The notes: generated from the sequence alone by a model not told the origin. Shown: positions 32,431-44,161, counted from the first letter of the stretch. The stretch is 64,000 nucleotides of DNA from Kalaharituber pfeilii (GCA_015179045.1 WHUZ01000045.1:428032-492031); one strand, 5' to 3'. Program-made: numbers and translations.

Positions 32431-32746
32431 GTGGAAGTTGATAGTACGTACGGCCCGAGACCGCTATGCCAAGCCGGCAGATCATTCTATCCCCCTCACT
32501 CCCTTATAGGTGGGAAAATCTCGTTAGAGGGGTATCGGACGTTAGAGAATGTAATTAAAATGGTACAGGAACTAAACAGAGAGGTAAAGACTCTTCATAT
32601 TGGACCTATCCCCCCGCAATACAATGTGAGCCGCGGGCATCATGTATCCAAATTTTAGTTAGTTTTGTTGCTCCTTTTAATAAACCTTCGTCATAGCCCT
32701 TAGGGCGGCACGCGAGTATTGATATAAAAAAAAAAAAAAAAAATAT
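32431..32746 (+). mobile_element. Retroposed segment with 75-codon frame and family B tail
   Basis: An open frame 32431-32658 (RTLENVIKMVQELNREVKTL within it) is followed by ~25 bases, TTTTAATAAACC, the family B terminus with CGTCATAGCCCTTAGGGC and poly(A). The coding part matches neither ORF1 nor ORF2 copies seen here, so it may be a host or other-element transcript joined to a LINE tail, or an unseen part of a LINE. Both remain open. Confidence 0.45.
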
Positions 32747-33234
32747 GGGACCTAGACAGCTCAACAGGGTGGATAAGCAAGTGAGTAAGGTACAACATCT
32801 ATTGATGCTTGGGAGGGAGACTACACGGTGATATTTCTTAACTCGCACCAATCTGCTGGCAGCTCATGTCTATATATATTGGTGTTAGAAGCGCATATTG
32901 TACTTTGGGTTATGCAGAAGTTGAGAGGGTGAGTGAGAACAATACAATACGTATCCCAGCGCACTCTATATATTGCTTCAGTGGGACCGGGCATTATACT
33001 GCATGTAACCCCTGCTGTGGCCTCATGCTCCTCATTTATTCAATTACCTAGGCAACAAGAATAGTGCTATATACATTAATTTATACATCTGCATGATTAC
33101 TCTCATTCTCTTCATTGGACAGTTAACAGAATTGCGTTAATGACAATGATTTGAACATGTAACTTGGTGAAAAGTACACTTGCAGTGGCGAGAGGGGGAT
33201 ATGTTGACAACCCTCCGTGACAATATAGCCCCCC

Positions 33235-33240
<6 letters not shown>

Positions 33241-33277
<37 letters not shown>

Positions 33278-34191
33278 TATAAATACTCGCGTGCCGCCCT
33301 ATGGGCTATGGCGAGGTCTAGTTACATCAAAACAAAGTGCAAGTACGGAAAATAGAAGTAAATCCCCCGGGGCTAACCCCTCGCCCATTCCAAGATTCCT
33401 ATCACTCCCCGAAGGCCCTCCCCTTCATCTTGGTCACCCAAGGGTCTGCACAATCCATCTTCACCTCTTGGGCATCGCTGCTTCCAGACTCTACATTGAG
33501 ACAATATGTGAAGGGTCGTTTCTTCAGCCTCTCCGCACCACCGGCATTCCGGGCTGTCAGCTGTGCTGACCTTGAATTTCCAGCGCCGGAGGCCCTTGCC
33601 TCCAAGGATGCCAGCTAGCGTTGCGACCCTATTGCCTAGTCTGCGTAGTGGTCTATATGATATATGCAGTCTGTTTCTTTCGGCTGCTCTCCTCGCTTTG
33701 GCCTCTTGTTTCATCCCGTCCTCCGTGACAATCTCGTTTTGATATGGTAGCTGTGTTCCAACCTTGGCTGCTCGATCTGCTTCGGTGTTGCCTGGGATTC
33801 CTTTATGACCTTTGACCCACATTACCGCTATGTCAAGGTCGCCCCTTTCGTTTCTCCGGTCGCAAGCCTCCCTTACTCGCTGTATAGCAGCCCGAATCAG
33901 AATGCTTGGCGTTGTAAGATAGACAGATAGTATCAACTACTGTCTTGTGATGGACCGGAGCGGTGAGAACTGGCGGAACGAACGTACGACCAAATGCGAG
34001 TGCGAGTGCGAAAGCGTGAGAGCGAAAAAGAAGAGAAGAGAAGGTTGTTGATTGTATGTGCTACAGTACAGGAAGTCTATACATATGATATCGCCCCCTT
34101 ATCTCCACGTGCTACCTTATCCATGCCAAGCTTGCATTAACCCATTCCGTCGTCGTCACCACAGCGTCAATGCGAGCCCTCGAATGGGAAT
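33241..34191 (-). mobile_element. 5'-truncated family B LINE interrupted by a solo LTR
   Basis: T tract 33240-33273, terminus, then minus-strand frame ending at 33373 with LRRLGNRVATLAGILGGKGL, ADSPECRWCGEAEETTLHIL and, towards its 5' end, IAVMWVKGHKGIPGNTEADR. The frame continues across the solo LTR at 33913-34163 (LTP on the far side), matching the LTPEG stretch of the 19700 copy. It is truncated inside RNase H. Confidence 0.82.
33913..34163 (+). mobile_element. Solo LTR (251 bases), copy 2
   Basis: TGTAAGATAGACAG to GTCACCACA, flanked by GCGT at 33909-33912 and 34164-34167. It inserted into a family B LINE. See 27366-27614. Confidence 0.9.
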
Positions 34192-34194
34192 ATA

Positions 34195-34518
34195 CTAGAC
34201 AGAAAAATAAGTATTTGGACAGGGGATAAATGCATATTCATGCGCCATGCAGTATTCGGCAGAAACTAGCATATTTTCGTATGCTTGGCTGGTGATAGCC
34301 ATAAGACAGTCCATATTTTGTGATAGGGTGTCCAAATTCATTATGTAAGAAAGTATTTGGACAGCTGACGTGATGAAATTTGGACAGCTGACATAATGAA
34401 TTGGACTTTCACACCTATTCTTTACTGCCAAGCATACGAAAATATGCTAGTTCCGCCAGATATCGCATAGCGCATAATATGCATTATCCCCTGTCCAAAT
34501 ACTTATTTTTCTGTCTAG
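34195..34518. mobile_element. MITE, CTAGACAG family, copy 1
   Basis: TA-flanked. Terminal inverted repeats CTAGACAGAAAAATAAGTAT, TTGGACAGGGGATAAATGCA. The interior carries two direct copies of TTTGGACAGCTGAC. 324 bases; non-coding. TA duplication and ends suggest Tc1/mariner-type (pogo/Fot1-like) mobilisation. Confidence 0.88.
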
Positions 34519-34520
34519 TA

Positions 34521-36357
34521 CATCAGCACGTGAAATGGCGGAGGATTCCGGAAGTCGCTGCCTATAAAGGTGCAATTTCGCTGAGGGCATGAGAAATACC
34601 CCTTGGCAATTTTCCTAGAAACTTTCTATCCATAGTAACATAGTTATGAACACAAGTCTCTATTCCAAACTTATCAATATCTAGAAGCGCAGGAGTTAAT
34701 TGATTACAGTATCTACATTATACTCAAGTGCTCAGGCAGTGGTCACGTGTGAGCTGTTGTGTTCTCGACTGAACCGCTCTGCAAGTGTTCGTTGACAGAC
34801 TATGCCTTGCCAGAGCTGACATATGTATATCGCATGTTGAATCGCACGCATTTTGTAGTCAACTCTGCGCAATTTTTTTCACAACGGCAAATTGATTTGC
34901 ATGCACATTGATATGAGTACTACTGTGCGTGGTCTTAGGTGTCGGTATGTGCGAAATCAACGGAACGGAACTTGCGAAAGATTCCCACACATATAATTTC
35001 AGCGCGATTGTTGTCTAGCACAGCGGCTACAGCATGCAACGTGCCAAGAATGCTAAATCAGTACTAGTGCAGGGCGAATTCACTATATCTGGAAATGATC
35101 TACATATTCCTTTGTCACACCAATCTCGATATGCATGCATAATACGTAAACATTTATACGAAATGATTGATTGTCATATAAGTCTGGTCACGAGACTAAT
35201 TGTCATATCAGAACAGACTCAAGACTACATGGAATTGTTAATCATAATGCTTTGAAGTTATACTCACAATTATTGTAAGTATAGCATTTTGCAGCTGCCT
35301 CCAAAAAATTTATTAGAATCTAGCTCACAGTAAAAACAATGATAGAATAATACCAAATGCCCACAAGCTCCAGGTTGTCCGATATTGGGAGGTCTTTCAA
35401 TTGCGAAAGAAGAGATGCCAAATGTGAGTGTATTGCGACCGAGGCCTGAAGGTGCCAGAAAGCTGACTGGAAGCCTGTGTACAGGGACCCCCCCCCCAAG
35501 GAAACAAAAAAGAGTATAAAGTGTATTAGTCAGCGCGCGACGGAATGTAACAAGTGGTCCCTTCTAGGTTCACTCCACCATATCTAGTAAGGAAATGCTA
35601 GGTGGATAGAAAGATAATTTTCCCTTAAGTCAGGCTTTACTGCTTGTCCATTTCGTTATTTTGTTTCCTTTTATCTCTTATGTAATCAATCTCGTCAAGC
35701 TCATAAGGCGGCATACGAGTAATAATAATAATAAAAAATATATATATAAAAAAAGAAAGGAAACCAGTAGGAAGGAAAGAGACCTACTAGTAGAGTTTTT
35801 GAAATAGACAGAGAAGAGAACGAAGTAAGTGGACAATGCGAAAAACAAGACCTCACCTTTATTTGGTGTAATATTTCATATCTTTTTCATATTCTCCGAT
35901 GTTATTCCTTTGGCGATAGCGTACCGTACCTCACCATACTCCCCAAGAACCTATATGGGTGACGACGAAAAATCAAAACAAAAGCCACCTCAGCAAATTC
36001 CCTTACTGCGGATCTCGTCACAGCAAAGTAAAAGATACTAATGAGATTACGATCACCGGGGATCTCTATGGGTGGTATTATTCTGAGCCATCCTGACTAC
36101 CATTGTAAGGAGGATCATGTGATATGCAAAAGAAGGAGCCAGCACCAACATCACCAAATCGCTTGATGATTGATCCACTTGCAGGAAACGTAAATCCGTA
36201 CCCCTCTTGTCCCCAATGGTACTCAATGAGTGGAGTTTTACAGTACACCGGTGTTATGGTAGCAGAGATCGCGTTGGAGGGCTAACTCTGAAATTACCAT
36301 TGGGTTTTAGCTATAGTCTCGTAACAAGACGCTGAATAAACCAGACTTTTCCATAGT
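34521..36357. other. Intergenic with one worn family B tail
   Basis: 35691-35765 holds CTCGTCAAGCTCATAAGGCG and CATACGAGTAATAATAATA, a worn family B terminus whose outer stem has changed to CTCGT/ACGAG. No other feature could be supported. Confidence 0.4.
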
Positions 36358-36583
36358 TATGGTTGGGGACATCTGTACGCGGAGTGGGGGCGGACATTTG
36401 GCTTGATGACTAAGCACTAGTTATGTAGTAATTACATGCACTGTTCTACCCCCTTTCAAACTGTCGCATCGATTTGGTTTTCTTCCACTTGCTCACCCCA
36501 CCGCCCTGCTACTCCCACCTATACCAGTTGGACCTCCACTGCATACTGATCCTCATATGCATCGGCCGCATATATCAGTCGTA

Positions 36584-39027
36584 CTCGGGGGTAGGGGAAA
36601 ATACTCAGAAGCGCTATGCATGCATTAATGTGCGCCACCGGACAGGGGGTCAAAAGTGAAGTAGGTATGACTTTTTGTCGAAAAGTCTTCAGAACTTTTC
36701 TATGGGATTTACACACAAAAGTACGACACACGTATTTTTTTAATTGCATTCAAGTCAACAAAGCATTGCATAATTTGCATAACTACAACCTGGCTGCCTA
36801 AACGCGAAGCCAATCTTGCACACTTCTAACTAATGGTATGAGGCATTCTTTTATTCTTTTATCCCACTCTTGAGGCTTTTCCACTTCATTTGCGCATTTG
36901 TTGTGTACATTAATAATTCAGATGTGCTCAACTAGAGTAGTTTCTCGATTGTGAATTTTATACCGAAATTTTGCGTGCCGAGCTCGGGTTTCCATTTCGC
37001 TATTGTATGAGGCTTCAGTGGGTGATTTGACACTGTAATTGGGAAAAATGAGTTGTGCTGGCTGATTGAAAACAAACGTTGAAGCGTGTAACTATGCGAA
37101 GCGTGTAGGAATCCTGTAAATAACAAGTGTTGTATTACATAACAAACAGCTGAACTGCCCTAGCAACGATCCCTGTCACAATGTATGCAACTTTTCGCGA
37201 CTTACTGTCACTTACCTATTAGTGACCGAGCACCTATTGGTGACCGATCTCTTGGCACTCCTCCTCGTACAACTTCCACATGCAATATCTTCAGCATCAG
37301 GCATGCTAGCAACATGAGGTAAATTGCAGAATATACAGCTGGCATGCCTGAACATTTGGAGGATATTTGATGGCCACGCTATATATACACCTTTTGTAAT
37401 TCAATGATATGCAGAGAAAGTATAGCATTCTACCCCCCCCTTGCATAGTAAAGGATAGCATACACTAAATACTATATGACTATCCTCAACTATAGCTCTT
37501 CGTACTCTCAAGTGACTATAGAAGAAGAGTAGCTCACCTAAATGATAGTAGGATAAGTCGCTGTGGATTTCTGTAGCCTCAAAAGCCGTTACTAAAATAT
37601 TTAAAAGTGCCGGAAGTGCTAAAGCTGCCAGTATGTCCTGCTGCACACCTAATATACCTCACTGCAATCAATATACCACTCTAAAAGCAGCATTTCTATG
37701 CTCTAGATATAATTAACAGTGTTTTGTATAACTAAAGTAGTAGATATATGATGAACCAATTCTTTAATTGCTATATTCTATTAGCAAGCACAAATTTATA
37801 CCAATTGCTGCTACTTCAATATTAGAGTACCGTTACTCTCTATAGACCTTGTCCTGAGTGCTCTACATATGCTAGTCCTCTGCGTAGCTCATATAGCACT
37901 CGTTTATGCGACTGCGACGCCAGCGCTGGTACTGTCAGCTCACATGTTACTTACATATGTGCAATCACTGACTGCCCGCCGTATGGTTGCAGTAAACCTA
38001 TAACAAGACACTAACCACTCTGACAGAAGTTCTTGCAGCCAATTATATCTATGAAGTCATTATAGGATAGTGTATATCTAGGCACAATTCCACTTACTAT
38101 ATTGCTATAAGAAATACTAAATTTTTGTTAGTATTGCTCTCTCTATTATTCTATATAGATGTGCATGGCAGTAATACTATTATTCTTACCTCCTCTATCA
38201 ACTATAGTATATGCTATCAATATTGATATAGTAAGAAGTTCATCTTATTAACTAATCCTATCAGTTAGGTATATGCTATTATAGCTGTCAGGATACTTCT
38301 ATACCAGCTAATTCTGCAGCTATATACTATCGTTAATATAGATATCTATCAGGTCTACCAATTCTACTATCCTATTAGAGGCTGTCGTACTCATAAGAGT
38401 GTTTTTCCTAGCAATTAATATTATTAGTTTTGAAATATACTATACTATTCTTGAGGATGTTTTTCTAGTAGCCAACACTCCTAATTATGTTACATACTAT
38501 CATAATTATAAGAGTAGTCTTATAGCTATCAATTCTGTCATTTCTAGTATATGCAGTTGCTTGTTGCAAGTAATAAGAGAGTATATTGGCAGTTTTGGCA
38601 CTTCCGGCACTTTTGGCCATTTCAGTGACTGATTTGAGGCTACAGAAATCCAGAGCAGTCTTATCCTATCACCATTTAAGTTAGCTATCTTCTTCTATAG
38701 TTACTTGAAAGTGTGAAGAGCTATAGTTCAGGATAGTCATATAGTATTTAGTGTATGCTATCCTTTGCTATGCAGGAGGGGGGTAGAATGCTATACTTTC
38801 TCTGCATATCATTGAATTACAAAAGGTGTATATATAGTGTGGTCATCAAATATCCTCCAAATGTTCAGGCGCACCTGCTGTATATTCTGCAATTTACCTC
38901 ATGTTGCTAGCATGCCTGATGCTGAAGATATCGCATGTGGAAGTTGTACGAGGGGGTGTGCCAAGAGATCGGTCACCAATAGGTGCTCGGTCACTAATAG
39001 GTAAGCGACAGTACCCTTGATACCGAG
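36584..39027. mobile_element. MITE F, copy interrupted by element G
   Basis: Begins CTCGGGGGTAGGGGAAAATA after TA at 36582-36583. It continues collinearly with 51008-51609 until 37204, then resumes after element G at 39012 with CCCTTGATACCGAG and TA at 39028-39029. Confidence 0.8.
37205..39011. mobile_element. Foldback element G with ~430-base terminal inverted repeats
   Basis: Arms 37205-37640 and 38580-39011 are reverse complements: CTGTCACTTACCTATTAGTG against the right end, then shared GAGCACCTATTGGTGACCGA, the hexamer-rich A/T part and GTGCCGGAAGTGC near the inner edge. TA flanks it (37203-37204 and 39012-39013). The ~940-base centre is AT-rich and has no coding potential beyond short frames. 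Non-autonomous. Confidence 0.82.
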
Positions 39028-39029
39028 TA

Positions 39030-39112
39030 CATATCGGTCGCAAATATCAGTCGCTCAATCCGTCGCTCAATCGGTCGCTCAATCGGTCGCTCAATCGGTC
39101 GCTTAAATCGGT
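39030..39112. repeat. Short tandem array CGGTCGCTCAAT
   Basis: About five units of TCGGTCGCTCAA with variants. It shares CGGTC words with the ends of element G and lies just outside MITE F, within element E. Confidence 0.75.
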
Positions 39113-39661
39113 CCTACAACCTGTTCACCCACCCTGTTGCTGTTGTTATTCATTTGATAGTTTACGAGATACTCTTCCTTTAGCATTACATTCTGTTTCT
39201 TCCGCATCTATTAATCATTTTTATTATCATTGTTTGCATACTATTGATGCAGGGTTAACTTATGATACTAAAGAGTTTCATTCATCTATATATAAAGGTC
39301 ATAGAAAGGTTCTAGATAAAACGAAGTGGTAAAAGGGGTATGCATAGGAAATGTATATATTCTATTCTATTTTTGGTTAGCTATTTTCCTTTTTTTGGTT
39401 AGTGTAACATGTACTATACCATATTTAGCAGTTACTAAAGGTGGACCTTTTTACCCATTCCCATATAAAATTTCTTATCTTTGATTTTCAAATCACGATG
39501 ACAAAAAATTTAATGAATAGATATCGCTTCAAAATATTATTTTTCATTCACTAATTTATCATTCTTCGATGCAAAACTAATTTTATCTATTAATTTTGGT
39601 TGTGATTTAAGTGTTGAAGTTGATGCGAAATTCACTCCGGTTACAGATGTCCCCAACCATA

Positions 39662-40731
39662 TGCGTAGTTCCTCGTCGTGCTAAAGCAGACTAGGTTCTT
39701 TTGGCGCTTATTGCGCTTGTTGCCACATGCGACTGTACCACTTGGCATGGTATGAGACTAAGGTCGAGCGGGCTTGGCCGGCTGCTGGTCCCATGGGTGC
39801 GCCGCATGGTTGCATGCATTACAGCAGGCTTTAAATAGCACGACGCATCCCTCATCCTAATTTTGCAACAGTGGAGAGAGCGAAATGCCTTACCAGAGTA
39901 ACTCCATTATGAATTGAATAAATAGCAGTAAGCACAGATCTTTCCTTTACAACTATTCATATGCCGCTATAAACGGGAGTGATAAATATAAATTTTTTAC
40001 CGAAGCCTTATATTTGTATCGTTACATAAAAGAAGTCGATGTACGAGCACTTAGATAACATCACACTATACTTCACGAATAGCCTTAGTAATAACACTGA
40101 CATTGTATTCTGAATCACCTTAGAAATGCTAAATCGTTCCGAAATTTCCGGAGAATGAGACTGTCCCATTACAGTACCCCGGTAATATTCTGATAAGAAC
40201 AAGGTTAACCATATTGGTCTTGCCTCATAATTTTCGCTTGCTGGTAAAACGGTGCCGCACCCGCGCGGCAGGGGCGCATGTTTCGGGATGTGTTTTCAAC
40301 CGTCAGATTCACCTTGATCCGTCTCGCCAGTTACAAATTCGAGAAATGATGCACGTCTTCTCCTGATCGACGGTGCAGTTGCAGCGAGTTCTTTACTCGT
40401 CACAAACGGAGGCATTATGTATGATATTTTTAATCCTTAAACGCGGCATGCATCGAGATAGAGTGCTTGTAAAGTATATATGTCCCGGTGGTACACAGTG
40501 TCTCGATCGAAAGAACTTTCACAAGACCTGTTGAGCAGAGGCTTGTTCACCGAGCATCACCGCAGTTTAATTGATATTTCCCACCATCTATTCCGGAAAT
40601 AATTTTTATTCTCTTGCTGGTCTGTGACCAATTTTCCTCTGCGCAACTGATAAAAAGTGGTATATGAGCATTGGTAATATTTCTTTCTCCTGATAACGGT
40701 TGATATTAATTCCGCACATTTCTGCTGTTCG
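39662..40731. other. Intergenic, 5' flank of the 713-residue gene
   Basis: No gene or element recognised. No clear TATA box within 200 bases of the next start. Confidence 0.4.
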
Positions 40732-42873
40732 ATGGCCACACCAACTGCAGACGCCGCCGGTATCTACCCCAGTCAATACCTGCTGAACCAGCGCTTCATC
40801 CTCCCGTCTTCATCTGACACCGGAGGGAAAAATGCTATCGCAATTTCTCGCTCGAATGAAACTGCGATTGTTGCACTGTACGCTATCCTTGTGACCGGTA
40901 TCTTCATGGGCTTATGGGTGCTCATCGCGATGGCAATTCCACAATTAGCGCCCCGCAAGCTTAGGGCCCATCCAGCTATCAGGTTTGTCGCCGCATGGGA
41001 CATGACAGAACCGTTCCAAGCTGTATTGGTGATGGCGCGGTTTTGTTGGTCTATAATCTGCGGGGGCTTGCATCGGGACCGGCAGCGGAGAACGTCTCGG
41101 CGCCATAGCGGCTCTGCTATAACTCAAGGGATGAGAAGGCAACATTGGCGACGGTTGAGAACCCAGAGTGCCAGCCCCCCTGCCATTGGCCATGGTACTC
41201 GTGAGATGGACCAAGTGGCTGAAAAGACGAAACTGAAACCATATATCCTCTCCATGAGCCAGTCGAATGATGACGTGCCATCTGAACCTGACCAACAGCC
41301 CAACGCACCGGTCATATCGTCCTTCGTCCTCGGGCTCGCAGTCTTCCTCCTTGCCCTTGCAACAACAGCCGGAAGCATCATCGCTGGCATCTTCCTTCCG
41401 CAGAATTTTGTTATCTCTTCCCATGCGCCCGCTAACCCGGCCACAGTTTTCTATCCTCGCATATACCTCGATCCAACGACTGCGCTGTCGGAGACAGGCA
41501 ACATGAGTGCCGATTGGCATGAGATCTTGAAAGGCTTGGTGTCAGAACTGCAGGTGGACGTCACAGACAGTGCTAAGGCTCGGTATCGTGACCAGTACTA
41601 TCTCCAAGTTGCAGGCGCGCAACGAGCAGCAGCGAGCATCGATAGCGGCATCGGGAAACGAATTGCGGATGAGGGGCGAGTGGAAGTTGCGGTTGTACCA
41701 GGGGAGCCCGGACCCTCTGAGGAAACGTCATATGAGCTCAAATACAACTTCTCCGTTGCCGGGCACCAAATGGGTCTTCAGCATGCAGGCGGTTTGCGCG
41801 TCGAACTCTCTGGTGTTTGCAAGTTTGAGTATACCTGGCCGACCTTTCATGAGGCAGGCTCAGTGTCATCCATTTTCGGAGCTCGTGACATGCAGCAAGT
41901 GACTCTCTGGCCAGGATCGCCGGCTGAGAAGGTTATGTCCTTTCCTAGCCGCACAAACGGTTCCGCTGATCCCTGGGCGGTATTCGAAGTCGCCACATCT
42001 GCGATTACCCCGAATTCCACCAACACCACTTTACAGTGGACGGAGTCTAGCTTCGCCATAATCCCAGTCACCTTGGGCATCTCCGCGCTCTCTGCATCCC
42101 GAGACCCCTTCTATATGACAGAGACGGTCGCCGACGGCCCCCAGATTGATTGGGACAATTTACTTGGCATAGTTGACGATGTCAAGTCAGGAGTAATGTC
42201 GACCAGATTCGAAGTCACGCCGAATCGCCCTCCACTAGCCTGTGTGGAGGCTCAGAAGTGGTCATATGCTTCATCATCCTCACTCTGGACTGGCAATCTC
42301 ACCGACATTCGCGACAACCTCGTTCCAGGGCTTAATCTGCCCCCTGCAGTCCGCAGCGTGTTATTTTCGCATTTTTCCGGCCCGGCGGTGGTAAGCACAG
42401 GAAGGAAACTAGGAAAATCTGCGTTGGAAAGCGCAGGGAGGGTGTATTTCTCACTTGGCCTCGATGCCGGGTCGTCTTCTGCAGCTATTGATTTGGAGAG
42501 ATTGGTGAAGGCCACGTACATCGCGAGTTTGGAATTGTTTCGGGGTACTGTTCTGGATTACACAATTTGGTCTACAATTGCCGGGGCGAATAAGACTGAA
42601 AATATGCTGTGGAGCAGGGATAACGAGGAGCCAGTTGCCGGGGCAGGTGACTTTGTGTTGTATTCATCACAGGTTAGCACATTGAGATTTGAGGCCCTGG
42701 TGGCGATACCCGCAACGCTGGTTGCTGTGTGGATCGTAGTGTTGGTCTTGTGGCTGTTGAATGGGGATGGGAAGCGGGCTAGAGCGTTTTTGTTGTACGA
42801 CCCAGCGGAGGAGGTGAGGTTCACCAGGGGGGTAGATGAAAAAGGACGGTCGCGCATTTATTTTGATGATTGA
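40732..42873 (+). CDS. Large predicted membrane protein, fungal, uncharacterised
   Basis: A 713-codon uninterrupted frame with balanced codon use, unlike the LINEs. Hydrophobic segments at residues ~45-69 (IVALYAILVTGIFMGLWVLI), possibly ~95-112, ~195-222 (FVLGLAVFLLALATTAGSII) and ~655-676 (VAIPATLVAVWIVVLVLWLL). The Arg-rich loop at ~115-145 (DRQRRTSRRHSG) suggests a cytosolic side. A large domain between ~227 and ~650 holds several N-glycosylation sequons (NMSAD, NFSV, NGSAD, NSTNTT, NLTD, NKTE) and is probably extracellular or luminal. A charged C-terminal tail (AEEVRFTRGVDEKGRSRIYF) follows the last segment. This layout fits the poorly characterised fungal multipass plasma-membrane proteins with one large outer domain. 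No catalytic motif is seen. It appears intact and is probably a single-copy host gene. Confidence 0.85.
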   Translation: MATPTADAAGIYPSQYLLNQRFILPSSSDTGGKNAIAISRSNETAIVALYAILVTGIFMGLWVLIAMAIPQLAPRKLRAHPAIRFVAAWDMTEPFQAVLVMARFCWSIICGGLHRDRQRRTSRRHSGSAITQGMRRQHWRRLRTQSASPPAIGHGTREMDQVAEKTKLKPYILSMSQSNDDVPSEPDQQPNAPVISSFVLGLAVFLLALATTAGSIIAGIFLPQNFVISSHAPANPATVFYPRIYLDPTTALSETGNMSADWHEILKGLVSELQVDVTDSAKARYRDQYYLQVAGAQRAAASIDSGIGKRIADEGRVEVAVVPGEPGPSEETSYELKYNFSVAGHQMGLQHAGGLRVELSGVCKFEYTWPTFHEAGSVSSIFGARDMQQVTLWPGSPAEKVMSFPSRTNGSADPWAVFEVATSAITPNSTNTTLQWTESSFAIIPVTLGISALSASRDPFYMTETVADGPQIDWDNLLGIVDDVKSGVMSTRFEVTPNRPPLACVEAQKWSYASSSSLWTGNLTDIRDNLVPGLNLPPAVRSVLFSHFSGPAVVSTGRKLGKSALESAGRVYFSLGLDAGSSSAAIDLERLVKATYIASLELFRGTVLDYTIWSTIAGANKTENMLWSRDNEEPVAGAGDFVLYSSQVSTLRFEALVAIPATLVAVWIVVLVLWLLNGDGKRARAFLLYDPAEEVRFTRGVDEKGRSRIYFDD

Positions 42874-44160
42874 TGAGTATACTACATAGAGACTATTAGG
42901 ATAGTTAATGCCAAGTCATGAGTTACTTATTGTAGAAGTAGTAACTGCACTGCAACGTATGAGCGAAGCGATCTAAATTAAGACGATAATAGAAAATGAT
43001 TGGAGCTTCAGGAATGTGCAGTAAAGTTTGTGAACGTCGCGTCACCTTGTTTACGTGCTAAGCTTGACTAACAACGGATGTAATATTTTTTTTTTCTTTT
43101 TGTTTATTGCTTGTGGACTGCGGAAGCTAATGATCTTAGCACCTTGATCGACCCCCAATTTTGGTTTAGAGTGGTTCCCGTTACGTTAGACGTCAACCCT
43201 CAATACGGGGAAAACTGACGGGGATGTTGCTAATTGATCCTGCTTACGCACCACTATCAGCGATTGGTTGATTGATTTCTATATTTTTCGGCCACCAGTT
43301 CTTGCTGAAAAGCAAGGTTTTTCACTGAATCTGCATAGGTGTCTTAGTAATCTTAACGGGAAACTCTGCAAATAAGAGGTTTAGCACCTACTCCCCGTTA
43401 ATATCCCCATTCATATCCCCGTTCAAACAACGCAACAATCCAGCTGTCCTACCGTGCACATGCACCTATAGCATTTTGCTGCTGTACAGGCAGCAGCTGC
43501 AGACTGTAGTACTCTCTTCCAAGTACTTTGTACACTCACAGTGGCTTATGTATAAGAAATTGGTAGAGAAAATGATTCAGACTTGCTGAACCAGGTTCAG
43601 CTTGCAGAGTCCCTTTCTTCCAATCTTTCTAAGCTTGGTATACCTATTTGAGAGCTGGCAGATGATGAAGGGGTTGTTCTTGGATGTCTTGGAGGTATGG
43701 CGATTGTGTGAATAAAGGTTATGGGGAGAATGGTGCTGCTGGTGTCTGTGTACAGTAAAGTCTTGGTGATGCCATTTTTCTTGGCACCTCCGAGTGCATG
43801 CTTGCGCTCCTGGACCAACAGTGCAATTACGAAACTTGCACCTGCGGTTTGTACAGCTTTGCCCATAGCATCACATAGCACAAGGAGGAGCCATGACTGT
43901 AACTGCAGTCAAATATATACATCATTAATGAAAGAATAAATAATAGTGATTTTTTCAAAATTTGTACCGCATAATAGTTTGCTCTCCATGAGGAAAACCT
44001 TGTTGTCCCTGATATGCTCTGGTATGAAGATACATCCTGATTCAATCCTATTCCATATTTTTAATATTTTTTCCATGATGTTATGGGTTCGGTGGAGAGC
44101 TATTAATTTTTATGTACCAATTATATGTGTTAAAACGTCAATTTTGTATGGGAATTTGAT
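42874..44160. other. Intergenic with a dispersed repeat
   Basis: 43204-43420 (ACGGGGAAAACTGACGGGG, ATGTTGCTAA) has a relative at 45566-45730 and an inverted match GCAGTTTTCCCCGT at 45470, suggesting an old TIR element whose ends I could not fix. No gene supported. Confidence 0.35.
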
Positions 44161-44161
44161 A

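Larger units (their letters stand above)
36360..39659. mobile_element. TIR element E, copy 1, outer shell of a triple nest
   Basis: Ends TGGTTGGGGACATCTGTA and the reverse complement GTCCCCAACCA (right arm near TTACAGATGT), flanked by TA at 36358-36359 and 39660-39661. Copy 2 at 51906-53345 shares ~100 bases of the left arm and ~330 bases of the right arm. No transposase is visible. Element F, and G within F, sit inside it. Confidence 0.75.

Noticed and set aside
38399..38632. 77-codon frame in the centre of foldback element G as a transposase
   Set aside because: Too short, hydrophobic and AT-driven, with no catalytic motif; element G appears non-autonomous.
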